This document shows positions 10,766 through 21,911 of a stretch of 64,000 bases of DNA, in pieces; position 1 is the stretch's first letter, and every line of letters begins with the position of its first letter. The notes below the pieces were generated by a model. The model worked only from the letters and a program-made list of their open reading frames with translations, was not told where the DNA came from and did no database searches. The stretch spans positions 150,662,843-150,726,842 of the forward strand of contig NC_073693.1 of NCBI RefSeq assembly GCF_029784155.1, read 5' to 3'. The stretch comes from Uranotaenia lowii (taxonomy: Eukaryota > Arthropoda > Insecta > Diptera > Culicidae). The position numbers and the translations under genes are program-made.

Positions 10766-13700
10766 CAGGTATCAGGTATCAGAATGGGGGTAGGCTTAAT
10801 AGCGGCACGTTATCCAAACATACGGGAAAATTGTGCCTAGCCTTTTTTTTTATCCAAGATTTCATCATTTACCTGAGAAACCTGAAAAACCTATAAAAGG
10901 AAGAAATAAATTCAATCTATTTAAGATGGCATAAAGCCTTTCCACTAGGGATTATTAGCATTAAAGCTCTTTTCTACATTCGGTAAGGAATGATAGAATG
11001 TTTTTTAAGTTTAATTTCTTAAACTCAGATTCGCTTAAAGCGTAAGATCCCAGAGTACGAAAACGTAGTCTGGCAAATGAGGGGCAGTTACATATAAGAT
11101 GGAAGGGATCTTCCACATCTGATTCACAACTACCACATACTGGAGATTCAGCACGCTTAATGTTGTGCATATGATAGTTGAGTTTACAATGACCGGAGAG
11201 TGCTCTGATCAAGATGCTGCAATGAGATTTATTTAAAGTTAATAAGTAACTCGATATGATTGGAGATGGTTTTTCTAAAAATAATTTAGTTTGACGACAA
11301 GTGTCCAACTCTTCCCAGTATCGTTCATGCTGGTTAGAGGACCAAGTTTGAATTTGGTTTCTGAACCAACATGGTGATATTGGGACAGCCGGCTCTGGTC
11401 CGTAAAATTCCTTTTCCGACCCAGCTCTAGCTAGTTCGTCGGCGCATTCGTTTCCAAAAATTCCCTTATGTCCGGGTACCCATAGAAGGTTTAATCCATT
11501 GCCTTCAGCAAGTTCTTCGATTGCTTTCCGGCATGCGATTACCAGTTTTGATCTAGAACTGGAAGCACTGAGTGATTTGATAGCTGCTTGGCTATCTGAA
11601 CAGAAATAAATTGTTCTGAACATAATCTTCTTTTGAAGTGTAATTTGCACTCCATACATAATAGCATATAGCTCAGCCTGAAAGACTGTACAATATTTTC
11701 CTAGAGGTTGAGCATATTCTATGATCAACTCGTGACAGTAAATTCCTGCACCTGCACGGCCGTTTGATAATGAACCGTCAGTATAGAATACAATATGAGA
11801 GGACATTTGGTCCTCTACGAAACCTGATAACCATTCTTGAGGAGAAGGAAATTTGACTTTAAACCCCATGTAGGGAAAACTACTCGAGAGTGTTAAATCG
11901 TTTGGCGCTAGATTAAACTTGTTTAATCTAACTAATTCAGGCCACACATTTGTATGACTCGATGATCTTTCGATATTTCCTGACAGCCAGAAACCAACTG
12001 CCTGTAGACGAAAAGCACATGAGAAGGCTTCCTGTTTTAGGAACAAGTGTAGAGGTTTGATAGAAAACAGAGCCTCTAGTGCTGCAGTAGGAGTTGTAGT
12101 GAACGATCCGGACATCCCCAAAAGACACATTCTTTGAAGGTGATTTAGTTTAGTCCGAACTGTTGCAACTTCTCCTTTCTGCCACCACACTAGACACCCA
12201 TAGGCCAGAATTGGTCTTACTATTGTGGAATAAATCCAGTGAATATGTTTAGGTTTGAGTCCCCAGTTTTTTCCGATTGCACGTCGGCATTGTCCGAAGG
12301 CCATGCATGCTTTTTTGATTCTGAATTCGATGTGATCAGACCAGTTTAATTTGGAGTCAAGAATGACACCCAAATATTTAACTTGATTAGACACGGTGAT
12401 TTCGGAACCATAAAACAGCAGAGGGCGCACCCCGCGGGTGATACGTTTTTTAGTAAATAAAACAATGTAAGTTTTTAGAGGATTAACTGAAAGTTCTACA
12501 TGAGAACACCATCGTTCAACAGAGCGCAGAGCTTGTTGCATTATATCAAATAATGTGCTTATGCACAAACCTCTTACCAGCAGAAGATAATCATCTGCGA
12601 ATCCATAGGTTGGTATTCCACGGTCATTGAGTTTTCTCAACAAACCGTCTGCAACTAGGTTCCACAAAAGAGGTGATAGTACACCTCCCTGTGGGCAACC
12701 ACGTGTGCTAACTTTTGTTATTGAAGCCTGTCTTAAAGACGAATGAAGATTCCTGTTACTTAGCATTGCGCTAATCCAGTTAGTTATAACACTATGCACT
12801 CCATGAAGTAGTGCCGCATCCATTATTGATGTAAACGAGACATTATCAAATGCTCCTTCTATGTCTAGAAATGCTCCTAGACATGATTCTTTCTGTGAAA
12901 AACTATTTTCAATGTTATGTACTACGTTGTGCAGAAGAGTTAATGTTGATTTTCCTGTTTGGTATGCATGTTGTGTCGCATTAAGCGGATGTTGGACAAG
13001 GCATTCTTGCCTGATATGATGATCAATTAAACGTTCAAGTGCTTTTAATAGAAATGAACTTAGACTAATAGGACGAAAGCTTTTGGCTTCGTCATATGAC
13101 GATCGTCCACCTTTAGGGATGAATTTCACGGCTATCTGCCGCCAAAGTTTAGGAATATATCCATGAGCAAAACTGCTTATCATTATTTTTCTTAATATGT
13201 GTTTGAAATGATCGAAACCTTTTTGAAGCAAAACTGGAAATAAACCGTCACTTCCAGGAGATTTGTATTGAGCAAAACCATCGATTGCCCATTTGATCGA
13301 TTCTGTAGTAACTATTTTCCGAGCAAAATGCAAGGAATCTAGACTTCCAGAAAAGAACTCAGGCTCTATCGATGAATCTTGATCAACACATCCTGGAAAG
13401 TGAGTATTGAATAGACAACTTAATGTTTCTTCGTCGTTTGATGTATAATCACCACTAGGGGTTTTAAGGTATGAAACCTGATAATCTTTTGATTTGGCTA
13501 AGACTTTATTTAACCTACTTGCTTCGTGCAAGCTTGAAATGTTTGTGCAGTAGTTCTGCCAACTTGAGCGTTCGGCAGCTCTTGTTGCTTTCCGGTAAGC
13601 TCTGCGAGCCAACTTGAAGGCATCAAAACCTTCCGTGCGCCTTCGGTTCCAAGAGCGTCTGCAGTTTTTTCGTAATTTACTGAGATTTGAGTTCCACCAT

Positions 13701-15117
13701 GGTGTACTGTTTTTGTTGAATTTCAACGTTCGTAATGGACACGCTTCTTCATAAGAATTTAAAATAATTTCGGTGGTTTTTGCAACCACTTCATCCAACT
13801 CAGAAGGAGTAGTAATTTCAGGTGTATATCCATGAAATTTAATAGCAATATGCTCCAAATAAAGGTCCCAATTAGTTGTTCTTGGGTTTCTGAATGTAAT
13901 TGTTTCTAAAAACTCACCTGAGTGTTCAAAATAGATAAACCTGTGGTCAGAAATCGATTCTTCGTTAGGCACATGCCAATTTGAAATTTCCTGAGAAATT
14001 GTTCTAGAACAAAGTGTGATGTCAATCACCTCTTCTCTGTCACACCTAACAAAAGTTGGTTTATTTCCTACATTTAGAATTTCTAAATCAGTGCTGCTTA
14101 AATATTCCATTAAATTTGAGCCTCTCAGATTGATATCTGAGCTACCCCATACAAAATGATGAGCATTGGCATCACAGCCTATTACAAGAGGTGTATTTTG
14201 TGATTCACAGAATGAAATGACATTTTTTAAATCATCCGTAGGGGATGATTGTTCATATGGTAAGTATGCTGAACAGTAGACGTATTTTCTATCAGGCAGC
14301 GAAACCTGAACGACGCAAATATCTCTTGTTGTTAGATTGGGTATAAGTGTTGCATTTAAAGAATTGTTTATCAATATACATGCACGAGGCATTATTCGGG
14401 AATTAGTCATTCCAATTACACTGAACACAGTAAAGTTTGGTTTGAGCAAATTCCCTAAGTAAAAAGTTCCATTTCGGAAATAGGGTTCTTGGACCAAGGC
14501 GATTGATGCAGTTCCATTAAGGATTAAACGACATAAGTTAAGTGTAGCGGTTCTTTTGTGCTGCAGATTTATCTGTGCAACCTTAATAGAAAGCATTTCT
14601 ATCAAAGAATTCCACACATTTTTCCATCACACACAAGAACCCCTGCACCTTCATATCGACGCATGAAGCGGGGTATCCCATACAGGATGAAAATTTAAAA
14701 ATCGTGTGTATAATCTGAATCCCACGAGTTGCCAGGAAAAATACGGCCCTTTGCACCAGTGCCTGGCTATAGTGCAGACCTTAACAACGTTCTGCTTAAG
14801 GTAGGATTATTATACACCCTCCTACCCCCACTTTGGGGCCCACAGGCACAGAACCACCCTGAAGCGGGTGTTTACAAAATTTAGGAGAATTCAACTCGTG
14901 CATGCGCATTAATAGCAATAAGCACAATTGGTGAATCCTCCCTGAAGAAAACTTGGCTTAGAACTTCAAAATCCCAAGCCAAGTTTCCCCCCCTCCCAAT
15001 GTGATAGTCGCATTTGAAGAATGACTAACGCATATGGGAAGTACTGGATAAGTCGCCTTTTACGACGTGGACCAGTATCCCAGTGGTAGTATTCTATAAG
15101 CCGCCACCACACAGCAA
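10766..15117 (-). mobile_element. Full-length LOA-like non-LTR retrotransposon
   Basis: The 14-bp word GAAACGTATCTTTT is present exactly at 10752-10765 and 15118-15131, which defines a 4352-bp insertion on the minus strand. The 3' end has a short tandem tail (ATACCTG twice) and no poly-A, as in many I/LOA-group elements. The 5' leader of about 500 bp (14618-15117) includes a GTCGTAAAAGGCGAC motif and paired AACTTGGCTTAGAA/AAGCCAAG words. It contains no ORF1. A perfect TSD and intact ORF indicate a recent insertion. Confidence 0.85.
10961..14617 (-). CDS. LOA-like retrotransposon ORF2 polyprotein (APE-RT-RNase H)
   Basis: This intact 1218-residue ORF encodes the machinery for target-primed reverse transcription. 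An apurinic-type endonuclease occupies roughly residues 1-230, beginning KVAQINLQHKRTA with IALVQEPYF and later GCDANAHH and SDHRFIYF. A reverse transcriptase follows at about 470-760, with FRPISLSSFLLKALERL, GAFLDIEGAFDNV, GCPQGGVLSPLLWNL and catalytic YGFADDYLLL near residue 670. An RNase H domain lies at about 935-1065, with FYTDGS, a Glu in AELYAIMYG, CSDSQAA and VPGHKGIFGNECAD. A CCHC knuckle (CX2CX8HX4C) sits near the C-terminus. The RNase H domain and the INLQH start favour LOA or a close relative in the I group over Jockey or R1. No frameshift or internal stop is present. Confidence 0.88.
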   Translation of the reverse strand: MWNSLIEMLSIKVAQINLQHKRTATLNLCRLILNGTASIALVQEPYFRNGTFYLGNLLKPNFTVFSVIGMTNSRIMPRACILINNSLNATLIPNLTTRDICVVQVSLPDRKYVYCSAYLPYEQSSPTDDLKNVISFCESQNTPLVIGCDANAHHFVWGSSDINLRGSNLMEYLSSTDLEILNVGNKPTFVRCDREEVIDITLCSRTISQEISNWHVPNEESISDHRFIYFEHSGEFLETITFRNPRTTNWDLYLEHIAIKFHGYTPEITTPSELDEVVAKTTEIILNSYEEACPLRTLKFNKNSTPWWNSNLSKLRKNCRRSWNRRRTEGFDAFKLARRAYRKATRAAERSSWQNYCTNISSLHEASRLNKVLAKSKDYQVSYLKTPSGDYTSNDEETLSCLFNTHFPGCVDQDSSIEPEFFSGSLDSLHFARKIVTTESIKWAIDGFAQYKSPGSDGLFPVLLQKGFDHFKHILRKIMISSFAHGYIPKLWRQIAVKFIPKGGRSSYDEAKSFRPISLSSFLLKALERLIDHHIRQECLVQHPLNATQHAYQTGKSTLTLLHNVVHNIENSFSQKESCLGAFLDIEGAFDNVSFTSIMDAALLHGVHSVITNWISAMLSNRNLHSSLRQASITKVSTRGCPQGGVLSPLLWNLVADGLLRKLNDRGIPTYGFADDYLLLVRGLCISTLFDIMQQALRSVERWCSHVELSVNPLKTYIVLFTKKRITRGVRPLLFYGSEITVSNQVKYLGVILDSKLNWSDHIEFRIKKACMAFGQCRRAIGKNWGLKPKHIHWIYSTIVRPILAYGCLVWWQKGEVATVRTKLNHLQRMCLLGMSGSFTTTPTAALEALFSIKPLHLFLKQEAFSCAFRLQAVGFWLSGNIERSSSHTNVWPELVRLNKFNLAPNDLTLSSSFPYMGFKVKFPSPQEWLSGFVEDQMSSHIVFYTDGSLSNGRAGAGIYCHELIIEYAQPLGKYCTVFQAELYAIMYGVQITLQKKIMFRTIYFCSDSQAAIKSLSASSSRSKLVIACRKAIEELAEGNGLNLLWVPGHKGIFGNECADELARAGSEKEFYGPEPAVPISPCWFRNQIQTWSSNQHERYWEELDTCRQTKLFLEKPSPIISSYLLTLNKSHCSILIRALSGHCKLNYHMHNIKRAESPVCGSCESDVEDPFHLICNCPSFARLRFRTLGSYALSESEFKKLNLKNILSFLTECRKEL

Positions 15118-15131
15118 GAAACGTATCTTTT

Positions 15132-15596
15132 ACCACTATAAGGTTTTAAATGGACTTTGTCTAGAACTGGTCCTGGAATTCTCAGCACAGGAAACAATTT
15201 TTCAAGTGAGTCGATAAAAATATTTGGAACATGTTATAATTCACCTTTTTAAGTACTTAATGATAAATCTATTGGAGAGAGTAAGGATACTTAATTCCTG
15301 GAGAAACTTCATTCCTTCGCTATATCTCGAAACCGGAATGTCTTCTAAATATTATCCCGATCAGGAGAGCATATCAAAATAATAACTCAAACGTTTCTTA
15401 CCAAGATATTTACATCTGATTCAGTTATAAATAAGTACTCTAAATTTTCGATGTTAAGTTTCTCCAATCTGAATTATATCTTATTTTGATTGGCAGACTT
15501 GAATGGGGTTGAGCTCATTTTCAATGATAAAGATTTTTTTTCGGATTGTTCTAAAATAAAATGATTATATCATACTTCATCAAAACAACCATGCAA
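15132..15596. other. unassigned AT-rich DNA
   Basis: Flank between the LOA-like insertion and the Tc1-like element. No coding sequence or defined repeat was seen. Confidence 0.35.
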
Positions 15597-16229
15597 CAGT
15601 GAGCGAAATAAGAATAGTACCACTATGTGTTTTGCTTGTTAAAATGTGAATGATTGAAAATCACGAAACTTTTCTTCTACAGTTTGTTTTGAATTGTTTA
15701 ACGGATAAATCAAGCATAAGTCTACTTTTTTGGATGTAGCAATTGGCGGTGAGGACCAAAAATATGATAAAAGGGGTGTGAAATAAGAATAGTACCACTT
15801 GAGTTTTTCAACAAATCAAAATTATTTCTAAAAATGTTTTGTGTTAAAATGAATAATAACTACAAATTATTTGAATAGATAACTGCATTTTAAGGAGTTT
15901 TCTAGAATTACAAAGGTTTTCAAGGGTTTTAAAAACGGGTTTTTAGAGATGCTCCTCTAGCGTTGAGGTACCAAACTACTTTTTTTTTTTTTTTTTTAAA
16001 TATGTCTGTATTTGTATCAAATCATGATTACACTTATATTACATTATTGCATTAAACTAGGTGTTCAGCTCAATAATGAACTGTTCATAGCCCTATAAGT
16101 AACTAGATTATAAAAATTTATTTTTAAGATTTAAATTTGCTGAGCGCAATCAAGTTTTTAATGTAGGAGAACATCCTGTAATAGCAAAAATATTTTATAC
16201 TTAAAACTAAACACTATCTTAAAATTAAA

Positions 16230-18884
16230 CTAAACATAAAGAGAACGAATCTCTGCGATGGAAGACTGCATCGATTTGCCTCTGAAGTTGGAGATGATTT
16301 TGTTGGCCATCTCTTCGATCGATTCAATGCCCGCAATCCGATGAAGATCTTCGGTGCTGTGCCAAGGTGGAAGCCGCAAAATCATTTTCAGAACTTTGTT
16401 CTGAATCCTCTGGATGGCTTTCTTCCTCGTCGCGCAGCAGCTAGACCAAATCGGAACTGCATACATGATCGCTGGTCGGAAAACTTGTTTGTAGATGAGC
16501 ATCTTATTTCGCAGACACAACCGGGATTTCCTGTTGATGAGAGAATAAAGAGATTTAGTGTATTTATTACATTTAGATTGAATATCTTCAATGTGATTTT
16601 TAAAAGTAAGATTCCGATCAAGTGTAAGTCCCAAGTACTTCACATGATCAGACCATTCTAATGAAACCCCATTAAAAGTTATGGAATGATTTTCATTAGG
16701 TTTTAAAAAATTTGCTCTTGGCTTATGGGGAAATAAAATAAGTTGAGTTTTGGAAGCGTTAGGAGAAATTTTCCACTTTTTCAAGTAATTCAAAAAGGAA
16801 TTTAAATTTCGCAATCTACTGCGTACCACCCGTAAATTTCGACCTTTTGCTGAAAGCAAAGTATCATCAGCAAATAATCTTCTACCTTTTCCTTCTGGTA
16901 CATCAGGAAGATCAGAAGTAAAAATATTGTATAAAATTGGCCCAAGTATACTGCCTTGAGGGACACCAGCTCTAATGGGTGTCCTTTCAGAGCATGAATT
17001 TTGATAGCTTACTTGTAAGGTTCGGCTAGTCAAATAATTTTGAATAATTTTGGTGAGATATACAGGAAAATCAAATCGAGCTAATTTAGCTACTAAACCT
17101 TTGTGCCAAACACTGTCAAAAGCTTTTTCAATATCAAGAAGAGCAACACCAGTTGAATAACCTTCAGATTTGCTAGCGTTAATCATATTAGTTACACTCA
17201 AAAGTTGATGTGTAGTAGAATGTCCATGACGAAAACCAAATTGTTCATCAGGGAAAATGGAATTCTGATTAATGTGAATCATCATTCTATTCAAAATAAC
17301 TCTCTCAAATAGTTTACTTAAAGATGGAAGCAAACTAATTGGTCGATAACTTGAAGGCTCTGAAGCACTTTTTCCAGGTTTCAAAATTGAAGTTACTTTG
17401 GCATTTTTCCATTTATTGGGAAAATAGGCCAAGTGAAAACATTTATTGAAAATTTTAACTAAAAAAATTAAAGTGCTTTCAGGCAACTTTTTAAGAAGAA
17501 TATAGAAAATCCCATCTTCCCCTGGAGCTTTCATATTTTTAAATTTTTTGAAAATCAATTTAAGTTCATCAATATTTGTCTCACAAGAACTTTCAAACAC
17601 ATTTTGCTTAGAAAGAATATCATCAAATTCTAGGGAAATTTGAGCATCAATTGGACTTACAACGTTTAAATTAAAATCATGAGCAGACTCAAATTGTTGG
17701 GCTAATTTTTGAGCCTTTTCTGAATTAGTTAAAAGAAGTTTATCCCCATCTTTCAAAGTAGGAATTGGCTTCTGGGGCTTTTTCAAAATTTTAGTTAATT
17801 TCCAAAATGGCTTTGAGTAGGGTTTTATGTCCTCTACTGCTTTAGCAAAATTTTCATTACGAATGAAATTTAAACGACGTTTGATCTCTTTTTGAAGGTC
17901 GCAATAAATTAATTTCAAATAAGGATCTCTAGTACGTTGATATTGGCGTCGACGAATGTTTTTCAGTCGTATCAAAAACTGAAGATCATCATCAATTAAA
18001 GGTTGATTGAATTTATGTTTAACTTTAGGTATTGAAGCGGCTTTAGCATTGACTATTGCAGTTGTCAAATTTTCTACAGCCAAATCAATATCTTCTATTG
18101 AATTCAGTGGAACGTTTACATCTAAATTACGTTCAATAAAATTCATATATCGCTCCCAGTTAGCCTTTTGAAAGTTAAAAGTTGATTTTAAAGGGTTTTC
18201 AATGGGACTTTGGGATAAAGAAAATGTTACTGGAAGGTGGTCTGAATCGAGGTCCGCATGAGTAATTAATTGACTACAATGCTCGCCTAAATCCGTTAGA
18301 ACCAAATCAATTGTGGAGGGATTTCTAATTGAAGAAAAACAAGTATGCCCATTAGGATATTCAACAGTATAATAACCTGCAGAGCAGTCATTAAACAAAA
18401 TATTCCCATTTGAATTTGATGAAATATTATTCCAAGATCGGTGTTTTGCATTAAAGTCACCAATAATAAAAAATTTAGATTTATTTCTGGTGAGTTTTTG
18501 TAAATCTCCCTTCAAAAAATTTTTCTGTTCACCGCTACATTGAAAAGGCAAATATGCGGCAACAATTATAATTTTCCCCATAGAAGTTTCTAATTCAATT
18601 CCAATTGTTTCTAAGACTTTTGTATTGAAAGAAGGAAGAAGTCTAAATTTGAGACGACTATTGATGACAATAGCTACACCTCCACCTTGTCGATCAAGTC
18701 GATCATTTCGTAAAATTTTAAAGAAAGCATTGCTTTTCAAGTTATTGTCTGGCTTTAAAAAAGTTTCAGTGATGGCAGCAATATGTATGTTTTGAGTTTT
18801 CAAAAATAAAAAGAACTCGTCTTGGTTAGCCAGCAAAGATCTAGCGTTCCAATTCATAATATTTAAACATCTATTTGGATCCAT
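16230..18884 (-). CDS. Jockey ORF2: endonuclease/reverse transcriptase
   Basis: 884 uninterrupted codons. The N-terminal endonuclease (about residues 5-225) shows LNIMNWNARSL, ITETFLK, GGGVAIVI, IIGDFNAKHRSW and DSDHLPVTF. The RT (about 465-740) shows MKAPGEDGI, SYRPISLLPSLSKLFERV, ALLDIEKAFDSVWH, AGVPQGSILGPILYNIF and catalytic RRLFADDTLL near residue 668. The thumb region follows (KYLGLTLDRNLTF). There is no RNase H and no CCHC tail, matching Jockey. The start ATG lies 14 nt inside the end of ORF1, and MNWNARSL just after it fits the family's usual N-terminus. The protein makes the nick and copies the element's RNA at the target. Confidence 0.9.
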   Translation of the reverse strand: MDPNRCLNIMNWNARSLLANQDEFFLFLKTQNIHIAAITETFLKPDNNLKSNAFFKILRNDRLDRQGGGVAIVINSRLKFRLLPSFNTKVLETIGIELETSMGKIIIVAAYLPFQCSGEQKNFLKGDLQKLTRNKSKFFIIGDFNAKHRSWNNISSNSNGNILFNDCSAGYYTVEYPNGHTCFSSIRNPSTIDLVLTDLGEHCSQLITHADLDSDHLPVTFSLSQSPIENPLKSTFNFQKANWERYMNFIERNLDVNVPLNSIEDIDLAVENLTTAIVNAKAASIPKVKHKFNQPLIDDDLQFLIRLKNIRRRQYQRTRDPYLKLIYCDLQKEIKRRLNFIRNENFAKAVEDIKPYSKPFWKLTKILKKPQKPIPTLKDGDKLLLTNSEKAQKLAQQFESAHDFNLNVVSPIDAQISLEFDDILSKQNVFESSCETNIDELKLIFKKFKNMKAPGEDGIFYILLKKLPESTLIFLVKIFNKCFHLAYFPNKWKNAKVTSILKPGKSASEPSSYRPISLLPSLSKLFERVILNRMMIHINQNSIFPDEQFGFRHGHSTTHQLLSVTNMINASKSEGYSTGVALLDIEKAFDSVWHKGLVAKLARFDFPVYLTKIIQNYLTSRTLQVSYQNSCSERTPIRAGVPQGSILGPILYNIFTSDLPDVPEGKGRRLFADDTLLSAKGRNLRVVRSRLRNLNSFLNYLKKWKISPNASKTQLILFPHKPRANFLKPNENHSITFNGVSLEWSDHVKYLGLTLDRNLTFKNHIEDIQSKCNKYTKSLYSLINRKSRLCLRNKMLIYKQVFRPAIMYAVPIWSSCCATRKKAIQRIQNKVLKMILRLPPWHSTEDLHRIAGIESIEEMANKIISNFRGKSMQSSIAEIRSLYV

Positions 18885-20305
18885 GAGGGAATCGTAAAGT
18901 CATAATAATTTTGTTAGCATAATTAAAAGAAGTTTGGAAAGCTTCAAACATTGAATTTGCTTTCAACATAAGTTGCATCATTTCCATTAAATTTTGATGC
19001 AAAAATTTTAATTTTTCCTCAGTAATCTCACCCAAATCAACAAAATTGTTAGAATCAGAAGAGGAAGGAGAAGAAAAAGTATTTGAATTTCGGGGATTTT
19101 CCCAAGCCTTCGCATGAACGTTGAGACTTGGTTTTTTTCCCATTTTTATTAGTTAAACCTGAAGAGGGCAACCCATTTTCAACCACCTCTGAGAACGATA
19201 AACAACGAGTCTGGGGCGCAGAATCAGCCCAGGTAACATTAAAATCACTTCGGGTATTACCCAGCCGTGATTCCAATGTAGACCGAGGCTGACCGCGAAC
19301 AGGCAGGTTGTTTGCCGGCCCGACGTGTGAAGACGAAAAAGAGGAAGGAGGAGAAGAAACTTTTCTGGAAACTTAGGGATTTTTCCTAGAAGCAATAATT
19401 TTTGCCCTGATGGGACAGTCTAGCGAATTCGAGGAATGATTACCTGCGCAATTTGCACACTTAAAAAATTCTGTTTTTGGCTTATCACCACCAAAAAGGC
19501 ATTTAGATTTTTCATGATCGAATGAGCCGCAAAACATGCATCTGACATTCATTCTACAATTTTTAGTGCCATGACAAAAAGCTTGACAACGACGACATTG
19601 CGTAATATTTTGAAGAAAATTGGTAGAAGATTTACGAAAAGGTTCGAATTTGACTCGACAATGAAACATAAGACGAGCCTTTTCAAGAATTTGCAAATTA
19701 TTAACCTGATCCTTTTTAAAATGGATCAAATAAAGTTCAGGAGCAAAACCAACACTACTGATATTATTCGTGTTGGTTCTTTTCCTCATTTGAATTACTT
19801 GAATTGGAGAAAAACCTAACAAAGAATTTAATTCAGCTGTGATCTCATCCGGTGTCTGATCGCCAGTGAGACCACGAAGTACAACTTTAAATGGACGATC
19901 ACTTCTAGTGTCGTACGTAAAAAATTGGTGTTTTTTATTATTCAAATAATTTAAAACCTTTTGAAAATCATTAAAAGATTCCGCCAATATACGAGCAGTT
20001 CCCCTTCGACCGATCTGAAAAGAAATCTTCACATCCTTGACGGAAGTGACGATTTCTTTTCGAAAGGCATTGAAGTCAGGAATCGTGACCGTTATTGGTG
20101 GAATCTTTTCGTTTTTAAGAGTATAAGAAGAAGAAGAAGGTTTCTTAGTACTCTTATCAGAATTAAATATGAATATTTCCTCATCACCGATGTTATGAAG
20201 GACATCGAATGAATTGGAAATTTCAACTTTTTTGGCAGATGGCCCTGGATTAGGTTCAGCAATCCGTTTTCTTCCGGCCCTTGAGCCGGCCGAAGACTTC
20301 CCCAT
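18871..20305 (-). pseudogene. Jockey ORF1 (gag-like), broken
   Basis: The first 310 codons (20305-19373) are open. They end in a zinc-knuckle block: CRRCQAFCHGTKNC and CMFCGSFDHEKSKC (both CX2CX4HX4C) and a third CANCAGNHSSNSLDC. Upstream is the RNA-binding-like region typical of Jockey ORF1. A stop at 19373-19375 interrupts the same frame, which then continues open. A frameshift near 19140, within homopolymer runs, moves the last ~90 residues (19143-18871) to another frame. ORF1 protein coats the element RNA, so this copy probably cannot mobilise itself unless helped in trans. Confidence 0.8.
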
Positions 20306-20618
20306 GCTGGAAAGAAAAGAGAAAAATATGAATAAAAGAAAATAGAAATAATTTTAGCACTGAAAAGTGCTGATTGAAAAACAGATAAGGAAAAAATAAA
20401 TAATGTAAAAATGTTCCTGCAGGTACACAGCAACGATACGATGCTCCGGCGTACGTGTTGACGGCTCAACGGTACAGATGGAAGTGACCAAACTACTTAT
20501 TTTCTTCATTAAAAAGACGCGAAATGATGAAACAAACATTCGGAATTTATTTTGAATCAGAAGAAAATAGGTAGGAAATCAAAAACTTAGATTTTTTTCA
20601 GTAAACCATACTTATTCC

Positions 20619-21145
20619 AGTTTCAAGTCGTAGATGGCAGCACTATCTTGCAGTTAAAACCAAATTAAGTCCTAATATTGATTTTCCAGGTTTATTTAGG
20701 CCCATATACATCATTTAGAGGTATTTTCCCATCACAGTTTTGTGGAAGTTCACGCTGCAGAAAGCTTTTCCGGATTTGCAAAAGAATCACCAGCACAAGA
20801 ATGTACAGCCGCCGAAATTCCTGCTCATCTCAACTTCCGATTCAATTGCATCATCATATTAATAATACTGCTAGCCGTCGGGTGTATCAAGCTCCATCGG
20901 AAAGTACAACATTATTCTGATTATCGGTCCAATAAATTCACTTTAAGTGACCTTGATGCAATTCTAATTTTTTTTGATTTAGTGATCTTAGAATTTCCAA
21001 GGCGTTCACACGGTGCCATGTATTTATTTCTTGACCAAAATCATCCAACACACCCTAATTTATCCCGGATATTCAACAATTGGCATGAATTAAGTTAAAT
21101 TGCAAGATAGTGCTGCCATCTATTACTTAAAACTCGAGAAATAGT
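20619..21145. repeat. Nested short inverted-repeat element
   Basis: TAGATGGCAGCACTATCTTG occurs at about 20630 and in reverse complement near 21105-21125, with similarity running about 35 bp at each end. The interior of roughly 430 bp contains an open frame (20742-21098, 118 codons) with one hydrophobic stretch but no recognised domain. It is most likely a MITE inside the Tc1-like element. The exact ends and TSD are not resolved. Confidence 0.5.
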
Positions 21146-21911
21146 ATTTGACTATTTAAAAGCATTAGTATTTTTGAATTCCAACCTCCTTTTTTGGATT
21201 CAAACTCAGCCTCAAATCTATGTTTCATCATTTTGCATCATACTTATGAATGTTAATGAAGAAATCAAGCAGTTTGATAAAGTTTTATAGCTCAAATATC
21301 AAATTCCTTAACGCTAGAGGAGCATCTCTTAAAACCATTCATTTGATACCTTCGAAAACCTTTGGAATTCTGGAAAACTCCTAAAATGCAGTTATCTATT
21401 CAAACAGTTCGTGGAAGCATTATTATTCACTTTTATACAGTAATTTTTTAAAAATAATATTGCTTTTGTTGAAAAACTCAAGTGGTACTATTCTTATTTC
21501 ACACCCCTTTTTTCACATTTTTGGTCCTCAACGCCAATTGCTACGTGCAAAAAAGTAAACTTCTGCTTGATTTTTCCGTTAAACAATTCAGAACAAACTG
21601 TAGAAGAACAAACTGTAGAAGAAATTTTCGTGATTTTCAATCATTCATATTTTTACAAGCAAAACACATAATGGTACTATTCTTAATTCGCTTACTGTAT
21701 TATAACAACAAATTAAAACAAATAAAAATATTTATTCCAATATTTAAATCGTTAGAATTTCATAATGCCATATTTTCATGACAATAGTAAACTCTCATTT
21801 TTTTTTCGAAAAAAGTTTTCCAACATGTATGTTATGGGTTTAATTGATCCCTAGAATCCATAAAGATGTATTTTTCTTCGGGAATAATCGTAATCATTGG
21901 TTATCACTATA

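Larger units (their letters stand above)
15982..20486 (-). mobile_element. Full-length Jockey-clade retrotransposon
   Basis: ACCAAACTACTT flanks the insertion at 15970-15981 and 20487-20498. A T-run at about 15979-15998 is the poly-A tail seen on the plus strand, so the element reads on the minus strand. ORF1 (upstream) and ORF2 overlap by a few bases, as is usual in Jockey. About 4.5 kb is present, from 5' UTR to tail. ORF2 is intact and ORF1 is broken. Confidence 0.87.
15597..21697. mobile_element. Tc1-like inverted-repeat element, split by Jockey
   Basis: The left end reads CAGTGAGCGAAATAAGAATA and the right end, in reverse complement, CAGTAAGCGAATTAAGAATA. The arms stay homologous for about 390 bp (15597-15980 and about 21305-21697), including a second internal AATAAGAATAGTACCAC word. 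The right flank is TA and the left flank AA, consistent with an eroded TA target. The ends resemble the Tc1/mariner group. No transposase is recognisable between the arms. Most of the span is a nested Jockey element (15982-20486) plus another short inverted repeat (20619-21145). Confidence 0.7.

Noticed and set aside
11937..12128. 63-codon frame inside the LOA-like ORF
   Set aside because: Out-of-frame shadow of the 1218-codon ORF.
20742..21098. 118-codon frame with a hydrophobic stretch as a membrane protein gene
   Set aside because: It lies wholly between short inverted repeats inside a Tc1-like element, has no recognised domain and no supporting signals.
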